The position numbers and the translations under genes are program-made. A stretch of 64,000 bases of DNA from Lachnospiraceae bacterium KM106-2 (GTDB lineage: Bacteria > Bacillota > Clostridia > Lachnospirales > Lachnospiraceae). Each line of letters begins with the position of its first letter. The stretch's first letter is position 1. The DNA is taken from positions 4,327,501-4,391,500 of the forward strand of contig AP018794.1 of the NCBI GenBank assembly GCA_009731425.1. The letters are read 5' to 3'. Positions 25,238 through 33,257 of the stretch are shown here, in pieces. The notes under the pieces are model-generated. The model saw nothing but the letters and a program-made list of their open reading frames with translations, was not told where the DNA came from and searched no databases.

Positions 25238-26113
25238 TTATTTCTTTTCACCCATAAAAGTTAAGGCAAGCATGCCAGGACCGGTATGTGTTCCAATGAT
25301 CGGTCCGATTTTTGTGATGATAATATCTTTTACAAGATTTTTTTCTCGAATTAAGCGTTCTAATTCTTGAGCTTGACCTAGATCGTCACCATGACCAATG
25401 ATCACTGTTTGATTAGCTAAGTCAGTTCCTTCTTCTTCTAATTTAGAAATAAGGAATTCAAGTTCTTTTTTAGAACCACGTACTTTAGATACTACAGTTA
25501 ATTTTCCTTCCTCATCAATAGAAAGAACTGGACGTATCTTAAGTGCTGTTCCGACTAAAGCTTCGACACCTGAGATTCTTCCGCCTCGCTTTAAGTGGAA
25601 GAGATCTTTTACTGTAAACCAGTGGCGAGCATTATGAACATGGTTAATAGCCCAGTCATTAAGCTCTTCAATAGAATAGCCTTCATTCTTTAATAAAGCT
25701 GCATTATATACAAACATTCCTTCACCAATAGAAGCACTAAGTGTATCTACACAGAAGATCTTACGATCTGGGTATGAATCTTTTAGGTCTTCAAGGATCA
25801 TACAAGATGATTGATAAGTACCGCTCATGCCAGAAGTGAAACATAAGTATATTAAATCTTGTCCGTTACTTAATATATCTTCGAAAAATTCCTGGTATAT
25901 AATTGGGGCGATTTGAGAAGAAGTACTTGTTGAACCTTCTTTTAACTTATTGTAGAAAGATTCGATGGATAATTCTCTTTCATCTGGATAGTGTGTATAT
26001 GTCTTCCCATCAAGCTCAAACGCCATCGGAATCACTTTAATATCTAATTCATTTACAATACGATCTGGAAGATCGACAGTTGCATCTGTAACAACTACAT
26101 AATTATTGTTCAT
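25238..26113 (-). CDS. DegV family fatty-acid-binding protein
   Basis: A 291-residue protein of the EDD fold: N-terminal VVVTDATVDLP, SSQIAP at about 65-70, SGMSGTYQS at about 95-103 (ligand-binding Ser/Thr region), then RGGRISG and a C-terminal IGPIIGTHTGPG. DegV/FakB proteins bind a fatty acid and present it to the kinase FakA. A FakA C-terminal-like fragment occurs at 4036 but is unlinked. CTCCTT before the start (minus-strand AAGGAG) supports the ATG. Cytoplasmic. Confidence 0.9.
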   Translation of the reverse strand: MNNNYVVVTDATVDLPDRIVNELDIKVIPMAFELDGKTYTHYPDERELSIESFYNKLKEGSTSTSSQIAPIIYQEFFEDILSNGQDLIYLCFTSGMSGTYQSSCMILEDLKDSYPDRKIFCVDTLSASIGEGMFVYNAALLKNEGYSIEELNDWAINHVHNARHWFTVKDLFHLKRGGRISGVEALVGTALKIRPVLSIDEEGKLTVVSKVRGSKKELEFLISKLEEEGTDLANQTVIIGHGDDLGQAQELERLIREKNLVKDIIITKIGPIIGTHTGPGMLALTFMGEKK

Positions 26114-26337
26114 TTGATTTCTCCTTACAGATAAATTATGCTTATTCTCTTATTCTACTAATTTTTTTGATAATAAGCAAGGTAAACTATCCGAAAAAAT
26201 AATTAAAAAAGATTAAAAAAAATATTCAGTAAAAAGTAACGCTTTTTTCTACTCATTTCCATGTATGAAATCAGGAGAGTTGATAATCCTAATATTATAG
26301 TTAATAGTAATATTTTGAAAGGAGAGTTATAATTATT

Positions 26338-26544
26338 ATGATTAAGCAATTCATGAAAATATCGGTAATCTTTACTAGCTGTATGGTGTTATCTGGTTTA
26401 AGTGTATGTGGAACGGTGAAGGCGGAGGAAAAAAATAGTGACGAAGTGATCGAAGCATTTGCAAGAAGCAATATTCAGTATGCGCAGGATTCTGAAGATG
26501 ATGCAGTTGTAGCCTATTTACCGCAGTCAACAAGGTTAGAATAG
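26338..26544 (+). CDS. small secreted peptide, unknown
   Basis: A 68-residue open frame with a GAAAGGAG site about 13 bases upstream. Residues 1-30 form a signal peptide (lysine, hydrophobic core with a Cys, then VKAEE as a likely signal-peptidase site), leaving an acidic mature segment of about 38 residues. No family recognised. It is flanked by AT-rich non-coding DNA and divergent from the degV-type gene. Could be a signalling peptide or the remnant of a larger secreted protein. Confidence 0.5.
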   Translation: MIKQFMKISVIFTSCMVLSGLSVCGTVKAEEKNSDEVIEAFARSNIQYAQDSEDDAVVAYLPQSTRLE

Positions 26545-26687
26545 AAAGGAGGTGGGCTTTTTTTAATAAATTTATGAGAAAGTTTACTATTTCTTATTTT
26601 GTGTGTTATAATGTAAATTGCAATTAATAAATTCTTTACAAAATAGTAAGAAAATGAAAGAAAAATTTAAGAATTTCAGTTTTTTTA

Positions 26688-26696
26688 TGGTATAAT
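26688..26696 (+). promoter_or_regulatory. extended -10 promoter of phospholipid cluster
   Basis: TGGTATAAT lies about 38 bp before the flippase-like gene. No strong -35 is seen, as expected for an extended -10. Confidence 0.6.
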
Positions 26697-26734
26697 GAGA
26701 GGGTCGTTTTATCATAAATCATTAAAGGTGAATA

Positions 26735-27811
26735 ATGAAATCATTACAACAATTTTCAAAGAAATACTTAGGAAGTATTCTAGTTTTAATTTTCTTGATC
26801 GGAATAACATCGTACATAATTCTTAAAAATCATGAGTTAAATGATTTAGTTGATACAATAAGTACGTGCGATATAAAGTATTTGCTGATCGGTGTGGGGC
26901 TAGTATTATGTCATATATTATTTGAAAGTTTTAGTATGCAAGTAGTGGCAAATGCGTTGAAAGCACCATTTTCTGTTCTTCGAGGCGTTGTATATACGTG
27001 TATCGATTTATACTATAGTGCAATAACACCTTCTGCAACAGGTGGCCAGCCGGTGTTGGCATATTACATGAATAAGGATGGTATTCCAATTTCAAAAAGT
27101 AGCATTGTACTATTACTTTATACAATAATGTATAAAGTTGTTTTATTATTTTTAGGTATTTGTGTTATGATCTTTCATGGTAATTTTATTTTTAATAATG
27201 GAATTGCTGTGTGGGTTTTATTTTTTGTAGGGGTTGTCATTAATCTTTGCGCAATTGGTGTTTGTTTATTAAGTATGTTTTCTGAAAAGCTAGTTTATGT
27301 TGTGGCTAAGAAGTTATTTTACTTGCTTGCCAAGATACATCTGGTGAAGCAGCCGGAAGATAAACTTGTTTCCTTATCTAAGTCAATTGAAGAATATCAT
27401 AAGGGAGCTGCTTTTATTTTAGAAAATGGCAGAGTTTTATTTAAAATGTTCATACACACAGTTGTTCAAAGGGTCGCTTTCTTCTCCGTCAGCTATTGCG
27501 TATATAGGAGCTTTGGGTTGAAAAGTTGCGGATATTTTGATATACTGGCACTTCAGGTAGTCATTTCAATCGCCGTGGATTCCCTGCCTTTACCGGGGGC
27601 CGTTGGTGTAACAGAAGGAATGTTCTTACTACTATATCATGTAGTATATAACAAGATGACAATAACACCTGCTATGATTATAACAAGAGGGATTACGTTT
27701 TATTTTAGTATTATTTTTTGTGGCATCGTAACCGTGATTTATCATGTTTACACAGCGAGAAAAAATAGTGAGTTACGAAGGGAGCTTGAAAAAAGTGATA
27801 GGTTTTTATAA
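26735..27811 (+). CDS. LPG-synthase/YbhN-type flippase-domain membrane protein
   Basis: A 358-residue integral membrane protein with about eight helices, matching the transmembrane domain of lysyl-phosphatidylglycerol synthases (UPF0104). Family signs are SATGGQPVLAYY at about 99-110 and DSLPLPGAVGVTEGMF at about 284-299. It lacks the cytosolic lysyl-transferase domain of MprF, so it may only move lipids between leaflets. It overlaps and probably shares a transcript with phosphatidylserine synthase and decarboxylase, suggesting a role in moving phosphatidylethanolamine or its precursor. Confidence 0.85.
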   Translation: MKSLQQFSKKYLGSILVLIFLIGITSYIILKNHELNDLVDTISTCDIKYLLIGVGLVLCHILFESFSMQVVANALKAPFSVLRGVVYTCIDLYYSAITPSATGGQPVLAYYMNKDGIPISKSSIVLLLYTIMYKVVLLFLGICVMIFHGNFIFNNGIAVWVLFFVGVVINLCAIGVCLLSMFSEKLVYVVAKKLFYLLAKIHLVKQPEDKLVSLSKSIEEYHKGAAFILENGRVLFKMFIHTVVQRVAFFSVSYCVYRSFGLKSCGYFDILALQVVISIAVDSLPLPGAVGVTEGMFLLLYHVVYNKMTITPAMIITRGITFYFSIIFCGIVTVIYHVYTARKNSELRRELEKSDRFL

Positions 27812-28412
27812 TTATACGGTAATACTTACGTATCTAGGTTTTTCATCATCCATATTAGGCATTTGTTTTGCTATGCAAGGAAAACTTTCTTTAGCAATGC
27901 TTTGTCTCATGATGTCAGGATTCTGTGATATGTTTGATGGTACCGTAGCAAAGACACGTAAAAGAACAAGACAGGAGAAAAACTTTGGAATACAAATTGA
28001 TTCCTTGGCTGACCTTGTTTGTTTTGGTGTGCTACCAGTAGTAATTGGCTATAATTTAGGGCTTAATACTCAGCCATATCATTATTTAATTCTTGTCGTA
28101 TTTACGTTAGCAGCATTAATTCGTTTGGCGTATTTTAATGTATGTGAGGAAGAACGTCAAGCAACAACAACAGAGCCTAGAAAGTATTATGAGGGACTTC
28201 CAGTAACATGTGATGCACTCATTTTGCCTGCGTTATATAGTTTTAGAAATTATGTGCCAGTGGATTTTACAATTCTTTATGGTATTGCATTGGTAGCGAT
28301 TGCTGTAGCTTTTGTAACGAAATTCAAATTAGTAAAGTTGAAGATGAGAGGTATGTTAGGACTATTACTAGTTGGAATTTTAGTATTTATATGGTTTATA
28401 AAGGAATTTTAA
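27795..28412 (+). CDS. pssA: CDP-diacylglycerol--serine O-phosphatidyltransferase
   Basis: A 205-residue membrane enzyme of the CDP-alcohol phosphotransferase family making phosphatidylserine from CDP-diacylglycerol and serine. The catalytic signature DG-x2-A-x-x8-G-x3-D-x3-D is visible as DGTVAKT...FGIQIDSLADL, with Lys in place of the usual Arg after Ala. GTG 27795 gives the family's usual start (VIGFYNYTVILTYLG) with GGGAG ten bases upstream; the upstream in-frame ATG 27744 lies deeper inside the flippase-like gene. The next gene starts one base after its stop. Confidence 0.85.
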   Translation: MIGFYNYTVILTYLGFSSSILGICFAMQGKLSLAMLCLMMSGFCDMFDGTVAKTRKRTRQEKNFGIQIDSLADLVCFGVLPVVIGYNLGLNTQPYHYLILVVFTLAALIRLAYFNVCEEERQATTTEPRKYYEGLPVTCDALILPALYSFRNYVPVDFTILYGIALVAIAVAFVTKFKLVKLKMRGMLGLLLVGILVFIWFIKEF

Positions 28413-28413
28413 T

Positions 28414-29289
28414 ATGAGTATGAAAATCAAAAATCGAAAAGGTGAATATGTTGGTTCTATGGAATCGCAAGAAGCTTGTTTAAGATTTTTGTATAAGACA
28501 ATTCCTGGTAGAGTATGTCTGAAGGTTCTTACAAAGCCGATTGTATCAAAAACTGTAGGCTGTTTTATGAATAGTTTCTTATCAACAGGAATGATCAATT
28601 CATTTGTAAAGAAGAATGATATTAACTTATCCGAATACCAGAAGTGTCGTTACAAATCTTATAATGAGTTTTTTACACGAAAGATAAAACCGGAAAGACG
28701 ACCGATCGTTATGGAGCCGGATGTTTTCATCAGTCCATGTGATTCGAAGTTAACTGTTTATCCGATCGAGGAGAATAATGTATTTTTTATTAAAGATTCT
28801 GTATACCGATTAAAAGATTTAGTGGATGGAGATCCTATTTATAAGGAATACGAGGGTGGATATTGTATGATATTTCGTCTGACAGTAGATGATTATCATC
28901 GATATTGTTATGTCGATAATGGGACCAAGGAAAAGAATCAGTTTGTGAGTGGGGAACTACATACAGTTAATCCGATCGCTTTGGGACAATATAATATCTA
29001 TAAAAGAAACAGTAGAGAATACACAATTATGCATACAGAGAATTTCGGCGATATTGTTGAAATCGATGTTGGTGCAATGATGATAGGACGAATTAAAAAT
29101 CATCATCAAGAATATACATTTAGACGTGGAGAAGAAAAAGGCTTGTTTGAATTTGGTGGTTCAACAACAGTTCTTCTTGTGAAAAAGGACCAGATCATCG
29201 TAGATGAAGATTTACTTACTAACACAATCAATGATACAGAGACTGTGGTTAAAATGGGAGAGCAAATCGGAATTAAATCTGGTAAATAA
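28414..29289 (+). CDS. psd: phosphatidylserine decarboxylase
   Basis: A 291-residue pyruvoyl-dependent enzyme that decarboxylates phosphatidylserine to phosphatidylethanolamine. It self-cleaves at the G-S bond of FGGST (near residue 250), equivalent to LGST in E. coli, making the pyruvoyl group. The conserved VDDYHRYCYVDNG (about 157-169) and HTVNP are also present. Length fits the type II enzymes. It follows pssA by one base and is closed by a strong terminator. Confidence 0.9.
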   Translation: MSMKIKNRKGEYVGSMESQEACLRFLYKTIPGRVCLKVLTKPIVSKTVGCFMNSFLSTGMINSFVKKNDINLSEYQKCRYKSYNEFFTRKIKPERRPIVMEPDVFISPCDSKLTVYPIEENNVFFIKDSVYRLKDLVDGDPIYKEYEGGYCMIFRLTVDDYHRYCYVDNGTKEKNQFVSGELHTVNPIALGQYNIYKRNSREYTIMHTENFGDIVEIDVGAMMIGRIKNHHQEYTFRRGEEKGLFEFGGSTTVLLVKKDQIIVDEDLLTNTINDTETVVKMGEQIGIKSGK

Positions 29290-29299
29290 ATGAAGAATA

Positions 29300-29357
29300 A
29301 TTGAATTTAAGTGGACGTAATTCATAAGAAAGTCCCCTTAAATTCAATTTTTTTGAA
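29300..29357 (+). terminator. intrinsic terminator after psd
   Basis: ATTGAATTTAAG-GGAC pairs with GTCC-CTTAAATTCAAT, followed by seven T. Confidence 0.9.
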
Positions 29358-29391
29358 CTTTTTTCTTGTTTTTGAATATCCAATGATTCTA

Positions 29392-29432
29392 CAATATGTA
29401 GACAAATGGAAGAAAAATAATACTATATTTTG
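29392..29432 (+). promoter_or_regulatory. tandem NrdR boxes
   Basis: CAATATGTAG (29392-29401) and CTATATTTTG (29423-29432) match the core of the NrdR box (CWATATWTWG), the second exactly. They are 31 bp apart, about three helical turns, the usual spacing for cooperative NrdR binding. They lie just upstream of, and overlap, the promoter of the anaerobic ribonucleotide reductase. Confidence 0.8.
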
Positions 29433-29452
29433 TAGACGAGCATAATATCTTA

Positions 29453-29526
29453 TGCTATAATAATGAATGGGATTTGTCGAAAATTCCATTCATTATGTAT
29501 TTTAAGGGATATTATGGTCCCTTTAA
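29453..29526 (+). promoter_or_regulatory. nrdD promoter and 5' leader hairpins
   Basis: An extended -10, TG-C-TATAAT, ends at 29461. The transcript then begins with a hairpin AATGAATGG (29462-29470)/CCATTCATT (29486-29494), and a second, TTAAGGGA (29502-29509)/TCCCTTTAA (29518-29526). Their role is unknown; neither has a T run. Confidence 0.55.
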
Positions 29527-29553
29527 TAAATTAACTACGAAAGGGAGAAAGAG

Positions 29554-31680
29554 ATGAAGGTTGTTAAAAGAGATGGTCGAGTTGTTGATTATGATCGTAA
29601 TAAAATTTTAGTTGCAATTCGTAAAGCAAATGTTGAGGTAGATGAGTTTGAAAAACTGCCAGAAAACAAAATAGAAGCCATCGTTGAAGGGATGGAATCC
29701 TTAAAGAAAGATACCATGATGGTAGAGGACATTCAAGATATGATCGAGCAAAAGATCATGGCTGAAGGAAAGTTTGCATTAGCAAAGAAATATGTCATTT
29801 ATCGTTATACAAGAGAGCTAGTTCGTAAATCCAATACGACTGATGAATCAATCTTAAGTTTGATTAAAAACAGCAATAAGGATGTTATGGAAGAGAACTC
29901 GAATAAAAATGCAGTAATTGCATCGACACAGAGAGATTTAATTGCTGGTGAGGTATCTAAGGATTTAACAAGAAGACTCCTTCTTCCAGAAAAAATTACA
30001 AAAGCCCATGAAGATGGTATCTTCCATTTCCATGATGCGGATTATTACTTACAATCTATTTTCAACTGTTGTCTTATTAATATAGGAGATATGCTTGAAA
30101 ATGGAACAGTCATGAATGCGAAATTGATTGAAAGTCCAAAGAGCTTCCAGGTTGCATGTACAGTTATGACACAGATCATTTCTGCGGTTGCCAGCAGCCA
30201 GTATGGTGGACAAAGCGTTGACGTTAAGCATTTAGGAAAATATCTTCGTAAATCAAAAGAAAAATATAGAAAACATTATGAAGAGAAGTATGGCGATAAG
30301 ATCAGTGAAGAATTATTAGAGCAATTTGTAAACGACCGTCTAAATGATGAGTTAAAATCAGGTGTTCAGACAATTCAATATCAGATTAATACGTTAATGA
30401 CAACAAATGGACAGTCTCCATTCGTTACTCTATTCTTAAATCTTGAAAAAGATGATGAATATCTTGAAGAGAATGCAAGAATCGTTGAAGAGATTTTAAG
30501 ACAGCGTCTTGAAGGAATTAAAAACGAAAAAGGTGTTTATGTTACACCTGCATTCCCTAAATTGATTTACGTTCTAGATGAACATAATTGTTTAAAGGGT
30601 GGAAAATACGATTATATTACAAAACTTGCAGTACAGTGTTCTGCAAAACGTCTCTATCCTGATTATATCTCAGCGAAAAAAATGCGTGAAAATTATGAAG
30701 GAAATGTATTCAGTTGTATGGGATGCCGTAGTTTCCTTTCTCCATGGAAAGATGAAAACGGTGAATACAAATTTGAGGGACGTTTTAATCAAGGTGTTGT
30801 CAGCATCAACCTTCCTCAGATCGGTATCATTGCAGATGGGGATGAAGAAAAGTTCTGGGAACTTTTAGAAGAAAGACTTTCCTTATGTTTTGAAGCACTT
30901 ATGTGCAGACATCGTGCCTTAGAAGGAACCTTATCTGATGTAAGTCCAATTCATTGGCAATATGGTGCGATCGCAAGATTGAAAAAAGGTGAAACAATTG
31001 ATAAGTTATTACATGATGGCTATTCAACAATTTCACTTGGATATATTGGTTTATATGAAGTTACAAAATTAATGAAAGGTGTTAGCCATACTCAGCCAGG
31101 CGGAACAGAATTTGCATTAAAAGTTATGAACCGCTTAAAGAGTGCCTGTGATACATGGAAAGAAGAAACAGGTCTTGGCTTTGGCCTTTATGGAACGCCT
31201 GCAGAATCTTTATGCTATCGTTTTGCAAGAATTGATCAAGAAAAATTCGGCGATATTAAAGATGTAACAGATAAAGGTTACTATACAAACTCTTATCATG
31301 TTGATGTTCGCGAAAAGATCGATGCATTTTCAAAATTCGATTTCGAAAGTCAGTTCCAAGTTATTTCTTCTGGTGGCGCAATTTCTTATGTCGAAATTCC
31401 AAATATGAGACATAATATTGAAGCGTTAGAAGAAATCGTAAAATATATTTATGATCATATTCAATATGCAGAGTTTAATACAAAGTCAGATTACTGTCAT
31501 ATTTGTGGATTTGATGGTGAAATCGTGATCAATGATGATTTAGAGTGGGAATGCCCTCAATGTCATAACAAGGATCATTCTAAAATGAATGTAACAAGAA
31601 GAACTTGTGGATACTTAGGAGAAAATTTCTGGAATGTTGGTAAGACAAAAGAAATTAATTCAAGAGTACTTCACATCTAG
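29554..31680 (+). CDS. nrdD: anaerobic ribonucleoside-triphosphate reductase
   Basis: A 708-residue class III ribonucleotide reductase that converts NTPs to dNTPs using a glycyl radical. The N-terminal ATP-cone (VVKRDGRVVDYDRNK) gives allosteric control. C-terminal Cys pairs (CHICG and CPQC) bind zinc. The glycyl-radical loop RTCGYLG (Gly686) lies about 20 residues from the end. FNCCLINIG is around the active-site thiol region. The enzyme needs NrdG, encoded 18 bp downstream, and is oxygen-sensitive. NrdR boxes upstream indicate repression when dNTPs are plentiful. Confidence 0.97.
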   Translation: MKVVKRDGRVVDYDRNKILVAIRKANVEVDEFEKLPENKIEAIVEGMESLKKDTMMVEDIQDMIEQKIMAEGKFALAKKYVIYRYTRELVRKSNTTDESILSLIKNSNKDVMEENSNKNAVIASTQRDLIAGEVSKDLTRRLLLPEKITKAHEDGIFHFHDADYYLQSIFNCCLINIGDMLENGTVMNAKLIESPKSFQVACTVMTQIISAVASSQYGGQSVDVKHLGKYLRKSKEKYRKHYEEKYGDKISEELLEQFVNDRLNDELKSGVQTIQYQINTLMTTNGQSPFVTLFLNLEKDDEYLEENARIVEEILRQRLEGIKNEKGVYVTPAFPKLIYVLDEHNCLKGGKYDYITKLAVQCSAKRLYPDYISAKKMRENYEGNVFSCMGCRSFLSPWKDENGEYKFEGRFNQGVVSINLPQIGIIADGDEEKFWELLEERLSLCFEALMCRHRALEGTLSDVSPIHWQYGAIARLKKGETIDKLLHDGYSTISLGYIGLYEVTKLMKGVSHTQPGGTEFALKVMNRLKSACDTWKEETGLGFGLYGTPAESLCYRFARIDQEKFGDIKDVTDKGYYTNSYHVDVREKIDAFSKFDFESQFQVISSGGAISYVEIPNMRHNIEALEEIVKYIYDHIQYAEFNTKSDYCHICGFDGEIVINDDLEWECPQCHNKDHSKMNVTRRTCGYLGENFWNVGKTKEINSRVLHI

Positions 31681-31698
31681 GAACGGAGATGTTGATGT

Positions 31699-32217
31699 AT
31701 GAATTACGCAGACATAAAACAATATGATGTTGCAAATGGACCTGGAGTCAGAGTTTCTGTCTTTGTAAGTGGTTGCAACCATCATTGTAAGAATTGTTTT
31801 AATGAAGTGGCATGGGATTTTAATTATGGAAATCCTTTTAATGAGGAGGAGCTTGACAAAGTTATTAATTACCTAGCCCCTTCCTATGTCGCGGGTTTAT
31901 CATTATTAGGAGGAGAGCCATTTGAGCATACGAATCAGATCGGCCTTCTTCCCCTTGTGAAAAAAGCAAAAGAGTTATATCCTGATAAAAATATCTGGTG
32001 CTATACTGGGTTTGACTTCGAACGAGATATTATGGCCAATATGTATGAAAAATGGTCAGAGACAAGAGAACTGCTATCCTATATCGATGTAATCGTAGAT
32101 GGCAAGTTTGTAGAAGAACTAAAAGATCTCAGTATTCGATTCCGAGGATCTAGCAATCAGAGAATTATTAAAGTAAAAGAGTCCATCGATAGCGGAAACG
32201 TTGTCCTATGGGAATAA
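31699..32217 (+). CDS. nrdG: anaerobic ribonucleotide reductase activating protein
   Basis: A 172-residue radical-SAM enzyme that makes the glycyl radical on NrdD. The CNHHCKNC motif (Cys at about 27, 31 and 34) holds the 4Fe-4S cluster, and LLGGEP is the SAM-binding GGE element. Length is typical for NrdG. It follows nrdD by 18 bp. Confidence 0.95.
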   Translation: MNYADIKQYDVANGPGVRVSVFVSGCNHHCKNCFNEVAWDFNYGNPFNEEELDKVINYLAPSYVAGLSLLGGEPFEHTNQIGLLPLVKKAKELYPDKNIWCYTGFDFERDIMANMYEKWSETRELLSYIDVIVDGKFVEELKDLSIRFRGSSNQRIIKVKESIDSGNVVLWE

Positions 32218-32237
32218 ATATAAAGTGAGGATTACAA

Positions 32238-32684
32238 ATGGCAAGATTACAAGTGAACATTAAGAAGTTAAATGAAAATGCTGTCGTTCCTACGTATGGT
32301 TCTGATTATGCAGCTGGTGCAGATCTTTATGCATGTATGGAAGAGCAAGTAACGATTCAACCTGGAGAAACTAGTTTTATTAAGACTGGAATCGCTATGG
32401 AAGTTCCTGTTGGCTATGCTGGTTTAATCTATGCAAGAAGCGGTCTTGCATGTAAAAAAGGTTTAGCTCCTGCAAATAAAGTTGGTGTTGTAGATGCAGA
32501 TTACCGTGGTGAGATCATGGTTGCACTTCATAATCATTCTAAAGAAGCAGTGACAGTAGAAGCCGGAGAAAGAATCGCACAGATGGTGATCGCACCATTT
32601 TTAGCAGTTGATTATAACGAAGTAGAAGAGTTAACGGATACTGTTCGTGGTGAAGGTGGATTCGGATCTACTGGAAGAAAATAA
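32238..32684 (+). CDS. dut: dUTP diphosphatase
   Basis: A 148-residue trimeric-type dUTPase, hydrolysing dUTP to dUMP and pyrophosphate. All five motifs are present: AGADLYA, ARSGLA, GVVDADYRGEI with the catalytic Asp, AQMVIAP, and C-terminal GEGGFGSTG. Its place after nrdDG groups dNTP supply with removal of dUTP. Confidence 0.95.
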   Translation: MARLQVNIKKLNENAVVPTYGSDYAAGADLYACMEEQVTIQPGETSFIKTGIAMEVPVGYAGLIYARSGLACKKGLAPANKVGVVDADYRGEIMVALHNHSKEAVTVEAGERIAQMVIAPFLAVDYNEVEELTDTVRGEGGFGSTGRK

Positions 32685-32733
32685 GTTGCGTACTATTTGC
32701 AATATTAAGAACATTTTTTTCAATTTATTTCGG

Positions 32734-32761
32734 TTGACATAAATTTGGAATATGATATACT
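32734..32761 (+). promoter_or_regulatory. sigma-A promoter of the alanine T-box leader
   Basis: TTGACA (32734-32739), 16 bp, TATACT (32756-32761), with an extended TG two bases before the -10. Confidence 0.8.
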
Positions 32762-32777
32762 ACCATTAATCAAGAAA

Positions 32778-33030
32778 AAAGCGATGATAAGAAGTAGTAA
32801 TTATGCAGTGCCTGCACAGAGAGAAGATGGATGGTGTGAATCTTCGTGGCCGCATAGTGAAGCAGTCTTTGAGCTATGGAACTGAAATAATAGTAGGTTT
32901 TATCGGCAGCCACCGTTATATGGCAAAAGGTACGTAAAAGTATCTTGTTGAGTGCAGATTTTTATCTGAATTTAGGTGGTAACACGGATTATATTCGCCC
33001 TAAGCTATTGATAGCTTAGGGTGTTTTTTT
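32778..33030 (+). promoter_or_regulatory. T-box riboswitch (specifier probably GCA, Ala)
   Basis: Stem I carries AGAGAG near 32818-32823. The specifier strand reads GUGAA-GCA-GUC-UUUGAG, with GCA at 32862-32864 in the canonical place before UUUGAG. The T-box sequence AGGTGGTAACACGG is at 32974-32987. The terminator CGCCCTAAGCTA/TAGCTTAGGGTG with T7 ends near 33030. An alanine codon fits the aminotransferase gene downstream. Confidence 0.9.
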
Positions 33031-33257
33031 ACTTTTAAGGGAATTGTGTCGCAATCCCCTATAAAGTAAAAAAGGCTTACTAAAAACCAAGTAAGCCAAG
33101 ATGCACACTCACGCGGAATGAGATTATCACTTCGTGATCGCGTTTGGCGCGGAGAGTTTGGTAAGCCAAACTCTTTGTTCTATTTTTAGTTTAATGCTAT
33201 AAAGTGATGAATCGTGGCTACTGTAGATATGCCAAAAGAAAGTAGAGGTTATGTAAT
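33031..33257 (+). other. hairpin-rich spacer between T-box and aminotransferase
   Basis: GGCTTACT (33074-33081) pairs with AGTAAGCC (33090-33097). ATCACTTCGTGAT forms a hairpin near 33125-33138. AGAGTTTGG (33153-33161) pairs with CCAAACTCT (33166-33174) before a T-rich stretch, looking like a second terminator. GTAAGCCAA occurs twice (33091 and 33161). There is no open frame. Confidence 0.5.
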
